DNA of 64,000 nt. Origin: Sindora glabra. Taxonomy: Eukaryota; Streptophyta; Magnoliopsida; Fabales; Fabaceae. The position numbers were made by a program, and so were the translations under genes. Positions 49,435-60,282 of the stretch are shown one piece after another. The DNA lies in the NCBI GenBank assembly GCA_020226215.1, contig CM035232.1:53348851-53412850 (forward strand), given 5' to 3'. Numbering within the stretch: position 1 is the first letter of the stretch; the number at the start of each line of letters is the position of its first letter. Under the pieces are notes generated by a model. That model saw only the letters and a program-made list of their open reading frames with translations. It was not told the DNA's origin and searched no databases.

Positions 49435-49772
49435 TTCTTGTTTTAACAACTTCAAGCCTGTGGGATTTTGCAATAGCAATTTTGGTAGAGATATTAATGA
49501 TAGAAAAAGTACCATGTGATTTACATTTTTCATGGGTGATAAAGTTATTTCTTAGTGTTCTAAAGAGGAACCAATTACCACACTCTCAAGTTATGAATCC
49601 AAATATGTGGCAGATACTTTTTGTACTTGTCATGCAATATAGCTTAAAAAGTTATTGGAAGAACTTTGCTTGCCTCATGATGAAGCTATAAAGATTTGTA
49701 TTGATAATAAGTTTACTCTAGTATTTTCCAAGAATCTAGTATTTCATGATCGAAGCAAACATGTTAACATAA
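49435..49772 (+). pseudogene. Cop3 RNase H domain, first part
   Basis: In the frame giving FKPVGFCNSNFGRDINDRKS the family equivalent is GYSDSDWGGDxDDRKST. It continues FTFFMGDKVISWCSKEEPIT, TLSSYESKYVADTFCTCHAI (family ALSTxEAEYVAxxxAxxxAxWL) and KKLLEELCLPHDEAIKICID, then NKFTLVFSKNLVFHDRSKHV. The Glu of the xEAEY motif is retained as ESKY. Several stops and a frame change are present. The domain is interrupted at 49773 by a solo LTR and finishes at 51154-51310. Confidence 0.85.
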
Positions 49773-51158
49773 TGTTAGTGTATATGCCTTAAAATCAATC
49801 ATATTGATTATTGTAAATTTGAATCATATTATTTTAATGGTAATTTCAATTATCATATTTATACATATATTATCTGTATAATATATTTAATTATGATAAT
49901 AACCTTAGAATAATTGTACTCTTAAATGTCTCTAGTCATATATCGTTATGGATTGAGTTGCTTTGATATGTTAAGGCTAGTATGTGTGGTGACTTATATG
50001 AGATATTAAATCTACATATGAGTATAAGTTAAAGAACTTGTATACTGGACCGACCCACCCTAAGAACACTACATGGATCGTTGTGTGAGTGTTATGAGTG
50101 ATTCTTAGTAATTATTATTAATATAGTCCTTTGATTTGAGATCACTAAGATTCCCTATATGTGAGTTTCATATTTTGATACTACTTTATGTTACTTATAG
50201 TTAAGTGAATGCAAGGATGATTATTAGATATGTCATATATTATGTAGAGGGATTTGTGTGATCAAAATGGAATTTGTCCTCCTATATAACAAGAGTGACA
50301 TCTGTAGGTCCCTTGATTAAGTAAGGCTGAGAAAATGCATAGCAATACTCAAGTGAATTGACATAGGATGTCAATTACATTTGTTAATTACATTTACTTC
50401 AGTCAGCTTACTTAGGAATCAAGAAACCTTTGGATTAGGCTATATGGGAATGACATGGTCCATGTCTCATGCTCAATCTAGATGTCTAGGATAAAACGAC
50501 ATAGATGATGATCACATATAAAGATTTAGTCGAATCACTGATTTTCTCATTACTTGGGTAATAATAATGTGTTGCTAGACACCACTCATTGTTTATGATC
50601 ATTAATGTGATTTATGATCATTACCAATGTAATGAGAGCTTGTAGAGTTGCATACTTAGAATCTAGTGAATTTAGAATTAATGGATCAAATTATTTGGGC
50701 TTAATATTTGGGAATTCCATGTTATAATTATAAGGCCTAATAATAAGCCTATAATTATGCATGGAACAAAACCCAATTAGTTAGAATTTTTTATGCATCT
50801 ATTTAAATAGGCTTGTTGAGTAATAATACATAATTATTCACGCATCCCAAAGTATAAGAAAACCTTAGTACCCCTCATTGACCATAATACTTAAAGAGGC
50901 ATAACTAGCACTACGAGACTAAGGAGAAGAATTCCAATCAGTATTCATATAGATGTTCATTAGTGATCTACTGGTTTGTGTGGATCTTTCGAAATCTTCG
51001 GCTGAAAGGAAGTCGAAGAGATGATTAATGAATGAGTCCCTAAATCATTACAAAGGTATTCATTGAATCTTTATTCTAATCTAATATTTTGCATGGATCC
51101 GTTAGCTGGGATCAATTAATTCTACTATGCTTGTTTGGCTCTCGATCCCAACACATAA
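49768..51158 (+). mobile_element. Solo copia LTR with CATAA duplication, inside Cop3
   Basis: The LTR itself is 49773-51153 (1381 bp), starting TGTTAGTGTATATGCC and ending TCGATCCCAACA. CATAA precedes it (49768-49772) and follows it (51154-51158), a perfect target duplication. Removing it restores the Cop3 RNase H reading frame text (..RSKHVNI / ..KILFYW). The same LTR family starts again at 63797. No internal region, so it is a solo LTR. Confidence 0.92.
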
Positions 51159-51310
51159 GATATTATTTTATTGGAGATTAGATTACTAAGAAGGAAGTTA
51201 AGCTAAATTATGTGAAAACTTAATTTGAAGATAATTTTACAAAACCCCTTAAGTTTGAAGATTTTTGAAGATTGTAATCAAGGCTTGGGTTGAAAAATAA
51301 AATTTCAAAT
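51154..51310 (+). pseudogene. Cop3 RNase H tail, Pol C-terminus
   Basis: Continues after the solo LTR with ITKKEVKLNYVKT, a stop, FEDNFTKPLKFEDF and SRLGLKNKISN. These correspond to the copia Pol end ..NKEVxLxYVKTxxQxADIFTKPL..F..LRxxLG. The coding text runs to about 51310, directly before the purine-rich end of the internal region and the 3' LTR. Confidence 0.85.
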
Positions 51311-51317
51311 TAAGAGG

Positions 51318-51465
51318 TGTTAAAATAATTTGAAAAAAAAAATTATATGGTATCTCTTTGATTTCCAAGAAAGGTTAATAATTCTTCAATTATGAAGTTA
51401 ATAACCCATCAATTATGAAATCAATAATCCTTCAATCATGATGTCTAAGAATCACCATTAATAAT
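51318..51465 (+). mobile_element. Cop3 3' LTR, left half
   Basis: Matches 48646-48800 and includes the repeated text TTAATAATCCATCAATTATGAA in variant copies. It ends at the Cop1 insertion point in CATTAATAAT; the right half is at 61892-62023. Confidence 0.85.
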
Positions 51466-52179
51466 TGTTAGGATTCGGATCAAAAATACGTAGTGAAATT
51501 TTAAAATTTTAATCCAAAACCTTCCTAGGATCCATGCAAAAATCATAAACCAATAGTCGGATTTTACCTTAATTGTGTTTGTGTTCTTTCTGAACGAATC
51601 CTTGAGAGTCCAAGATGAATCAAACGTTAGCCGAAAGGTACAACATCTTTACGGTATCCACATGGAGTGAACAATGACTTCTCCCCTCCACGAAGCTGCT
51701 AGGATTCGTTTCTCTAACTAGGATTAGGTTTGAATATTTTCTAGAGTGATTTAGGATTTGATTGAAGCCAATGTGTGTTCTATAATATGTTGCCTTAAAG
51801 TTCTTTTATAGAATTAAGGCATATCACCATCCTAGTCCCACTAGGATTATGCTTCAAAAATTCTAATAACACTAAATAACTATCACCTTATCCTTATCCT
51901 AGAAAGAGTGAGGAGAGATAGGACTTATCTATTAATTATCTAATATTAGATAATAATAATATTATCTCATAATATAATTATCTAATATCTAATAACGTAA
52001 TCATCTGATATTACTTTAATATCAAATAATATATAATATATATATTATGTGAATAAACATATATTATCTTAATAATATGTATATATACGAAAATAAGTCC
52101 AATTAATTGAATTTTAGTTAAACTAAAACTCAATTAATTATTGTCTCATTCTTACTCCTTTTGTGTGACCCTGTAGGTT

Positions 52180-52812
52180 TTTACTGTTAGGAATTCGAAT
52201 TTATCATATGCAGCAGAAATTCAAAATTTGATCCGAATTCTATCTAGGATCCATGAAAAAAACATAAATCAATGATTAGGATTTTACCTATTGGGCACTC
52301 GTGTTTTTACTGATTAAAACTTAAGCGCGGATGAATCAAACGCTGGCTGGAAGGTACAGCATCTCTACAGTATCCACATAGAGTGAACAACGACCTCTCA
52401 CCCTCCACGAATCTGCTAGGATGCGTTTTTCTCTTTAGGAATTAGGATTGAATATTTTCTGAGTGATTTAGGGTTTGTATGGAAGCTTTGAGCGTGTTGT
52501 TAAAGTGCTACCCTCAAGTCCCTTTCTATAGAACTTAGGCAAGGCATAATCCTAGTCCAACTAGGATAATGCTTCCAAAATCCTAATTACACTTAACAAC
52601 TCATCTTACCTTATCCTAGAGATAATGGGGAGAGATAGGACTTATCTATTAATTATCTAATATTAGATAATAATATTATCTCATAATATAAATATCTTAA
52701 TATTAGATAATTGCATATAGTTATCAAATATCAAAATAATATTATCTCATAATATATTTATCTATCTAATAAGATAATTATTTGATATTATTTTAATATC
52801 AAATAATATCAC

Positions 52813-52847
<35 letters not shown>

Positions 52848-53859
52848 CGTGAATTTATTAGTCTTAATAATAAATATATGCACGAAAATAAGTCCAATTA
52901 ATTGGATATTAATATAATTAAAGTTCAATTAATTATTGTCTTATTCCTACTTCTTTTGTGTGACCCTGTAGGTTCTTACTACGTTTGACAATGACTTATT
53001 ATTGAGCTATAGACAGTAAGCGATATCTAGCAATACATCACTGCCACTCAAGTAGTAAGAATGTCTGTAATTCGACATTCACCTAATACATGATCAACGT
53101 TTTGCATCATAACCCTTTTGTAATAATATCTAAATTGAACTAGAGGCATGGAATGTGTCATCCTCGTCAATGTTCAATTTATATTTCTTAATACTGAGTA
53201 GACTTAAAATAAATAATTAATATCACATATTAATTCAATTGAGCATGGCCATGCATTTCTAAGTCTCACTTAATCAAGGGGCCCAAGGATATTTCTCTTT
53301 TATACAAGAATAATAAAATTTCATCTACATCACTCACTTCCCTCTGCACGATTTATGACAGACCTAATCAATGCCCTACTTGTCATCCTGATTAAAGGTG
53401 ACATAGGACAATATTAAAGTGAGTAATTCCTCATGTAGGGAACCGTAGTGACTTCAGGTCAAAGGTTTATGTGTATTTGTGATCATATGAGAATAACCTA
53501 TAACACGTCTATCCATGCAATATTCTCATAGTAGGTCAGTTCAGTATATTGTTCACTAGCAATATACTCATGTATTGACTTAATATCACATATCCATGAT
53601 TCGTAATCATCAGTCACTATACATGCTAGTCTCGATGTATTATTACTATCCTTTTCATAATAATACTTGACTAGGGGTATTTTAGGAATAGCGAAGCTAT
53701 TCCAAGGATAATTATTATATTAAGTTATAAATTGCGCATAATAATAATAAAATTATAAAAATAAAATATAATAATTAAATTCCTAAAATAAAACATAATA
53801 CATTGTGTATAACTTCGATCATCTATATGATTGGTTCTAGGACATACACCAACACTTAC
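52180..53859 (-). mobile_element. Solo copia LTR nested in the Cop1 3' LTR
   Basis: The LTR is 52185-53854 (1670 bp), with plus-strand ends TGTTAGGAATTCG and ACATACACCAACA. Flanks TTTAC (52180-52184) and CTTAC (53855-53859) are a target duplication with one change. It belongs to the same family as the Cop1 LTRs but is clearly diverged (for example TATGCAGCAGAAATTC near its start). It must be younger than the Cop1 insertion it interrupts. It includes an (AT)n tract near 52817-52844. Confidence 0.88.
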
Positions 53860-54600
53860 TACGTTGATAATGACTCATTTTGGGTCATAAATAGTGAATG
53901 GTATCTAGCAATACATCACTATTACTCAAGTAGTAAGAATGTCTATAATTCAACATCTACCTAATATATGATTAACATTTTGCATCATAATCTCTTTTGA
54001 AACAATATCCAAATCGAACTAGAGGTATAGAGTGTATCATCCTCGTCAATGTTCAATTTATATTTCTTGATACAGAGTAAACTTAAAATAAGTAATCAAT
54101 ATCACATATTGATCTAATTGAGCATGGCTATGCATTTTTAAGTCTTACTCAATTAAGGGGCTTAAGGATATTTCTCTTTTATACAAGAGTAACAAAAATC
54201 TCATCTACATCACTTACTTCCCTCTGCATGATTTGTAATACACTCAATCAACGTCTTACTCGTCATCTCGATTAAAGGTGATATAGGACGACATCAAAGT
54301 GAATAACTCCTCATGTAGGAAGCTGTAGTAACTTAGGTCAAAGGACTATATGCATTTGTGATCATATGAGAATAACTAATGACATGTTTATCCATGCAAT
54401 ATTCTTATATTGTTCACTAGCAATATACTCATGTATTGACTTGATATCACATATCCATGATTCGTAATCATCAGTCACTATACATGCTAGTCTCGATGTA
54501 TTATTACTATCCTTTTTCCTAATAATACTTGATTAGGGGTATTTTAGGAATAGCAAAGCTATTCCAAGAATAATTATTATATTTAAGTTATAATTTACGT

Positions 54601-54630
54601 AAAATAAAATAAAATAAAATAAAATAAAAT
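54601..54630. repeat. (AAAAT)6 microsatellite
   Basis: Six AAAAT units in the Cop1 3' LTR. The matching place in the 5' LTR (about 61784) has fewer, interrupted units. Confidence 0.9.
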
Positions 54631-54714
54631 AATTATATTACTAAAATGAAAATGTAATACATTATATAATATTGCAATCATCTCTATGATTAGCTCTCAG
54701 GACACACACTAACA

Positions 54715-54726
54715 ATCTTCTACTTG
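54715..54726 (-). other. Cop1 polypurine tract
   Basis: On the minus strand AAGTAGAAGATTG runs into the LTR start TGTTAGTGTGTGTCC. Confidence 0.6.
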
Positions 54727-54739
54727 GAATAAAGTCAAT

Positions 54740-55310
54740 CACTCATATATCTAATACCAAGTGACATAGTATGACCATCATGCTTTTTCTACGCTAAAGG
54801 CTTTGTCAGTGGGTCAGCGATATTATTATCAGTTGGTATTTTATATATCTTCGCATCTCCTCTATTAATGATTTCACGAATGAGATGGAAGTGCCTAAGT
54901 ATATCTTTGGATTGCTGGTGAGATCTAGGTTCCTTAACTTGTGCAATGGCCCCATTGTTATCATAATAGAGATCCACTGGATTTACAATACTAGGAACAA
55001 TGCCAAGTTCAGTAATGAACTTTTTGATCTAAATAACCTTTTTTTACACTCAAATACAACAATATACTCAGCCTCTGTAGTAGAATTGGCCACTATTTCC
55101 TACTTTGAACTCTTCCAGCATACAGCACCACCATTTAGGCTAAATACATAACTTGACTGCGATATAAAGTTATCCTTATCGGATTGGAAATTGGCATCAA
55201 TGTAACCTTTTACAATAAGTTCTTCCTTTCCTCCATATATTAAGAATGAATCCTTAATCCTTCCCAAGTATTTAAGGATATTCTTAATGGCAATTCAGTG
55301 ATGTTCACCT
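54740..55310 (-). pseudogene. Cop1 RNase H domain and Pol C-terminus
   Basis: RNase H would remove the RNA strand during reverse transcription. On the minus strand the text runs GYIDANFQSDKDNFISQSSY, VFSLNGGAVCWKSSK, a stop, then NSTTEAEYIVVFECKKKVI, and finally the open stretch 54977-54789: DLYYDNNGAIAQVKEPRSHQ, HFHLIREIINRGDAKIYKIP, NIADPLTKPLA. The catalytic positions YIDAN (family YxDAD), TEAEY and YYDNN (family DN) are mostly kept. At least three stops and one frame break occur. Continuous with reverse transcriptase upstream. Confidence 0.9.
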
Positions 55311-56260
55311 GGATTTGACTAGTACCGACTCATCATACTTAAAGCATACGAGACATTAGAACGAGTATATATCATGGCATACATGATAGATCCAATTGCT
55401 GATGCATATGATATCTTATTCATGCAATCCTTCTCATCTTGTGTCGGAGGACACTGAGCTTTGGACAAATTTATGCCATATGACATAGGCAAAAACCCTT
55501 TTTTGGATTCTTGCATGTTAAACCATTTTAACACTTTATCTATGTATATACTCTGACTTAGGCCAAATAATTTTTTTGATCAATCTCTATAGATCTTAAT
55601 ACCTAATATATAGGCAGCTTTACCTAAGTCTTTCATCAAGAAACAATTCCCTAACCAAGTCTTTACTATCTGCAGTGTAGGGATATCATTTTCGATGAGT
55701 AATATGTCATCCACATACAATACGAGAAAAATAATTGTGCTCCCACTAACCTTTTTGTAAACACAAGATTCATCTTCATTTTTTATGAAACCAAATTCTT
55801 TGATTGCTTCATTAAAACAAAGATTCCAACTCCATGAAGCTTACTTTAATCCATAAATGGATTGTTGTAGCTTATATACCTTTCTAGCATTTTCTGGAGT
55901 GACAAAACCCTTAGGTTGTGTCATGTACACATCCTCGAGAAGCTTTGCACTAAGGAAAGTAGTTTTAACATCCATCTGTTAGATTTCATAATCATAAAAA
56001 GTTGCAATAGCAAGCAAGATTTGAATGGATTTAAGCATGGCAACTGGGAAATAGGTCTCATCATAGTCTATACCATGAACATACGTATAACCTTTTGCGA
56101 ATAATCGCCATTTAAAGGTTTGCACGTTACCATCCATGTCATTTTTCTTCTTAAAAACCCATTTGCACCTAATAGATTTTACCCTTTTAGGTGGATCAAC
56201 TAAAGTCTATACTTGATTAGTATACATGGAATCCATTTCAGATTTCATGGCCTCAAGCCA
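55311..56260 (-). pseudogene. Cop1 reverse transcriptase domain
   Basis: Copia RVT_2 domain. Minus-strand order: WLEAMKSEMDSMYTNQV, IRCKWVFKKKNDMDGNVQTF, FAKGYTYVHGIDYDETYFPV, QMDVKTTFLSAKLLEDVYMT, QPKGFV, VYKLQQSIYGLK, then the active site LYVDDILLIENDIPTLQIVK (about 55670-55720), in which both catalytic Asp codons are intact. After it comes AAYILGIKIYRD, then the open stretch 55534-55319 (LKWFNMQESKKGFLPMSYGI... KISYASAIGSIMYAMIYTRS). Several stops, some explicable as TGG-to-TAG/TGA or CAG/CAA-to-TAG/TAA changes. Nearly full length but inactive. Confidence 0.93.
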
Positions 56261-57330
56261 CTTCTCAGAGTTTGGCCTTTTAATAACTTCTTGATAGGTT
56301 GTGGGCTCATCTTGATCTATAAGCAAAACATTGCCATTTTGTATCACAAGAAATTCATATTTCTCAAGCTCATGGCATATCCTACCAAACCTATGCGGGC
56401 CTTGTGTTACTTGGGCTAGTTCCTAAGCCACAATATTTTGTGGTCTCTGTTCAAGCTCTATTATAGGTTTAGTGTTACTTTATAAGTCTTGCACTTCTTT
56501 AATTTCTACTTTCTTCCCACTATTTTTCTTAGAGACAAATTCTCTTTCAAGAAAAATACCAGTTCGTGTAAGAAACACTTTGCCTTCACTAGGATTGTAG
56601 AAATAGTATCCCTTAGTTTCTTTAAGATATCCTACAAAGTAGCATTTATTTGATTTAGGTCTAAGCTTATAAAAAACTTAACGTTTTGCATAGGTTTTAC
56701 AACCTCAAATCTTCATAAAAGACAAGTTGGGACATTTCCTAATCCATATCTTATATGGAGTCTTTTGAACTGTTTTAGAGGGAACACAGTTAAGCATAAA
56801 AGTAGCTGTCTTTAGATAATGTCCCCAAAAGGAAATTGGAAGATCTGTATGACTTATCATAGATCGTACCATGTCTAACAAGGTAGAATTCCTCCTCTCT
56901 GAAATACCATTCCATTGTGGTGTTCCAAGTAGAATGAGTTATGATACTATACCACACTCCTTTAGACAGTCATCAAATTCTTAGCTTAAGTATTCTCAAC
57001 CTCAATATGATCGAAGTGTTTTAATAGTTTTGCTAAGTTGATTTTGCACTTCATTCTTGAATTTCTTGAACTTTTCAAAGGATTCTGATTTATGTTTCAT
57101 AAGATACACATATTCATATCTACTAAAGTCATCAGTAAATGTAATGAAGTACTGGAAACCTCCTCTAGCAGGTGAACTAATAGGCCCATATACATCAGTA
57201 CATATGAGACTTAATAGATCATTAGCCCTTTCACTGTGTTCGGTGAATGGAACTTTAGTCATCTTACCTAATAAACAAGATTTGCATACTTCATATGATT
57301 CAAAATCAAATGAATCTAAGAATCCATCTT
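56261..57330 (-). pseudogene. Cop1 integrase and linker
   Basis: On the minus strand: zinc-binding segment ending CKSCLLGKMTK; core with catalytic first Asp in ICTDVYGPISSPARGGFQYF; the TFTDDFSRYEYVYLMKHKSE segment; a third region EYLS with Glu retained next to stops; then GTPQWNGISERRNSTLLDMV and MISHTDLPISFWGHYLKTAT. The C-terminal part has PYKIWIRKCPNLSFMKI, KCYFVGYLKETKGYYFYNPS and GKVFLTRTGIFLEREFVSK. The longest open piece is 57262-57002. The linker towards reverse transcriptase (about 56260-56530) is rich in Glu and Pro. Stops interrupt the core after LRSY. The enzyme would splice element cDNA into the genome. Confidence 0.92.
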
Positions 57331-57900
57331 TATGGAGCTTGGATATGCACTTCTTATTTATATGGCCTAAACGACAATGTCAGAGATAAGTTGGATTTAA
57401 ATTATTTGATATAAATCACTTGGTGTTTATGTTATAGACAGACATTTCAAGATCAAGAATATAAAGTCCATTAAATATTTTTACACTACAGTAAAACATT
57501 TCATTTAAATAAACTGAATAACTTTTGTTCTTTATTATAAATGAAAAATCTTTTTTATCCAAACAAAAAACAAAAATAATATTCCTACTAATAACAGGCA
57601 CAAAATAATAATCCTCTAATTCAATTACTAAACCAGAAGGTAAAAATAAATAATATGTTCCTATAGCTAGGACAATAACTTTTGTTCCATTGCCAACTCA
57701 TAGGTTCACCTTGCCTTTACCCAGAGTTCTACTCCTTAGTAGTTCCTGCACATTTGTACAAATGTGAGAACCACATCCGGTATCTAATACCCAAGATGTA
57801 AAAGTAAAAATATTAATTTCTATAATACAGATACCTGAAGCAGAAGTCTCACTTCCCTTCTTCTTTTTCAGATCTTCTAGATAGACCTTGTAGTTTCTTT
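57331..57900 (-). pseudogene. Cop1 aspartic protease and pre-integrase domain
   Basis: On the minus strand SWVLDTGCGSHICTNVQELL (about 57740-57796) contains the protease Asp-Thr-Gly, intact. It continues VGNGTKVIVLAIGTYYLFLP, SGLVIELEDYYFVPVISRNI and the open stretch 57601-57416 (FVFCLDKKDFSFIIKNKSYS..YILDLEMSVYNINTK). HCRLGHINKKCISKLHKDGF (about 57320-57380) gives the HxxxH half of the integrase zinc site. The protease would cut the polyprotein. Only a few stops, including one near the start of the HCRLGH segment. Confidence 0.9.
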
Positions 57901-58680
57901 TCCAATGTCTGGTTTAACCGCAATAGAAACATGTCCCTTCCTTAGCCACACCTCTTTTAGTTTTAGTGCAGAAGACTTAGACTTGGGCTTGCCTTTGGAT
58001 TTGGAATCCTTCTTGTTTTTTCCCTTGCCTTTGCCTTTGCCCTTTTGAACCATCATTATGGTATTGGGTTTAGTCTTTTGCAAATTTTGTTCAGCAGTTC
58101 TTAACATGCTTAATAATTCTAATAGTATTTTGTTAATTTCATTCATGTTGTAATTCATGTTGAATTGACCATAACTCTGTGATAACGATTGCAGAATTAA
58201 GTCAGTGGCTAACTCTTGGCCTAGTAGAGCGCCCAATCTCTTAAGGTTCTTAACATACTCAATCATTTTGAGTGCATGAGGCCCAACAAGGTTTCCTTTT
58301 GCCAGTTTGCACTGCAACAATGCTTTTGTTACCTCAAACCTTTCATGCTGAGCTTGGCCTTCATAAAGCTTCTTAAGATGCTCAAGCATGTTATAAGTTT
58401 CCATATTCTCATATTGCTTCTGAAGCTCAGAGTCTATGGTAGCTAACATGAGACAACTAACATCTAATGCATCATCATGATGCTTCTTATAAGCATCCTT
58501 TTAAGCCCAAGGGGCACTAACTTCAGGTTCTTAAGGAACAGGTTCCTCTAGGACATACATTTTTCGTTCATGTTTGAGGACTATCCTTAAATTCCTATAT
58601 CAATCCAGGAAGTTTGTCCCATTCAATTTATCCTTCTCAAGGATTGATCGCAGTGATAGATTATTTAATGTATTAGCCAT
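57877..58680 (-). pseudogene. Cop1 gag
   Basis: Capsid and RNA-binding protein of the element. The ATG at 58680 begins MANTLNNLSLRSILEKDKLN, the usual start of this copia subgroup. Stops follow at FLD(stop)YRN, VP(stop)EPE and WA(stop)KDAY; the first is a TGG-to-TGA change. From 58449 an open stretch of 190 codons reads LATIDSELQKQYENMETYNM..MIEYVKNLKRLGALL..LILQSLSQSYGQFNMNYNMN..LLELLSMLRTAEQNL, then a Lys/Gly-rich tail (KGKGKGKGKNKK). The zinc knuckle (about 57905-57940) lies in another frame and reads CFYCG, stop, TRHWKRNY, so the final Cys is Tyr. The UBN2-type gag fold is known for this family; the defects are seen directly. Confidence 0.93.
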
Positions 58681-60269
58681 TGGTTATCTATGATAGAAAT
58701 ATGCAAAGTAAGTATTAAGTTTCAAACATTTAACAATATCTTTTATTAAATGTACCTCCCACTATTTTATTCAAATTAGTAGCCCTCATTCTTAATTCGG
58801 AAAGTCACATTATTTAGGCTTTCTAGTGGGCCAAGATCCATATTTCATCAAGCCTTAAGTTTTTTTTAGCTAATCACGTAAAACTTAGTTATTTAGGTAG
58901 GCAACACTTGCCAATTGTATCATATACAACTCTTGGATAGTTAGGTGAACAACACTTGTTCTAGTCTATCTTATGAACTAAAACCTAACTCTATGCCTCT
59001 AGGTCTCAATCCTATTGAGATATCCTAGTTAAGTCAGACCCAATGCTTGACATTTGGATATCACTATTATCCAATTGTGTCTCACCAAGATAAATAAGGC
59101 ACTTTGCTTTGGCAAACCTACCTTATGTCAATCGAGTCCTTGACGAGTGCCAAGCATTGGAAGGTATCGTTTAGTTATTACTGACTTAATATTTCAGATG
59201 AGGGATTTTAACTTAATTATTATTAGATCTTACCATAACTAGTCTATTTATTCATGCAATATATCTAGTATATCTCATACATCATATGTAATAATTACTA
59301 ACAAATATATGTAACCAAGATAAGCAGGATGATTAACATATATATTTCATAACATAATCATCATAAAAAATCATATTTTAAAATAGTGCCTTAAGAACAA
59401 TAATGATTTTTGAATGCTACACAGAGTTAATACGGCGGTCTCGTTAGCCAGTTAGTGGGCGGGAGTCAAGGGAACGAAACCCCCTGAGTGAAAAATTAAA
59501 TTTATCTAACATTCAGATTGTAATTTTTCTATCAACAATTGACACACCCCTTTAGTTGAACAATTCGAGATTATTTGACATTCAAATCGCAGTCCAAAAA
59601 TAAATCCAATGTAATTCAAACATATTAAACCATACAGGCATATACTTCATGCATGAGCCCAGATTTATTTAATCACATTAAACAAATTTAAATGGATTTA
59701 TATATGAAGACAAACTCAGAATTAATCATATTAATTCTATACATAATAGATTGCATTCTTTAAACGCAGAGTATATCATATATACAAAAAATGATTTAAG
59801 GAGCAAATCTGATTAATTCCAATTCATAACAGAACCTTCTTATTTCAGAAAATAATTTTCATGTATTAAATCATGTACATGCAATTAATCCTATTTGTTC
59901 TTATCAAAAAAGAACCCAAAATCAATTACGAAAATAAATTTAGATTCAATTCAAAACCCTGAATTATACATGAAATAGATTTGAATATGAACCAGAAAAC
60001 ACATAATCAGATTCGTTCAATTAATCTCATTCATTCCTAATCAGAATCAAAATACAAATTATATATATCATGCATATATATCATAACCAAACACAAGTTT
60101 ATATATATCACATATATATTTGGTTTAAACAGAAACTAATTTGATTTTATTTATCACATAAATATTCATCAAAACACGTAATTTTGATTTAAACCGAAAT
60201 AGAATATTTATCATATAAACATTCAGAAAAATAGTAAAACACATAATCAAATTTATGTTTTTGTAAGAA
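58681..60269 (-). mobile_element. Cop1 untranslated leader, about 1.6 kb
   Basis: Lies between the primer site and the gag start. No open frame of note on the minus strand. Its gag-proximal part is conserved in Cop2 (19520-19975). A GC-rich block at about 59418-59490 stands out from the AT-rich surroundings. Long leaders usually carry packaging and dimerisation signals; which part does so here is unknown. Confidence 0.8.
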
Positions 60270-60281
60270 GCTCTGATACCA
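60270..60281 (-). other. Cop1 primer-binding site (initiator Met tRNA)
   Basis: TGGTATCAGAGC on the minus strand, one base from the LTR end, undamaged. Confidence 0.93.
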
Positions 60282-60282
60282 C

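Larger units (their letters stand above)
51466..54714 (-). mobile_element. Cop1 3' LTR, split by a solo LTR
   Basis: 51466-52184 and 53860-54714 together (about 1.57 kb) match the 5' LTR at 60283-61891. A second LTR of the same broad family sits between them. A short tract of (AAAAT)6 at 54601-54630 is expanded compared with the 5' LTR. Confidence 0.92.

Noticed and set aside
49299..49691. 130-codon plus-strand frame as a single protein
   Set aside because: Only its first part is genuine (reverse transcriptase). After about 49430 it runs in the wrong frame through the RNase H segment; described as two pseudogene parts instead.
54885..55151. 88-codon plus-strand frame
   Set aside because: Shadow of the Cop1 RNase H coding sequence on the minus strand.
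57057..57389. 110-codon plus-strand frame
   Set aside because: Shadow of the Cop1 integrase on the minus strand.
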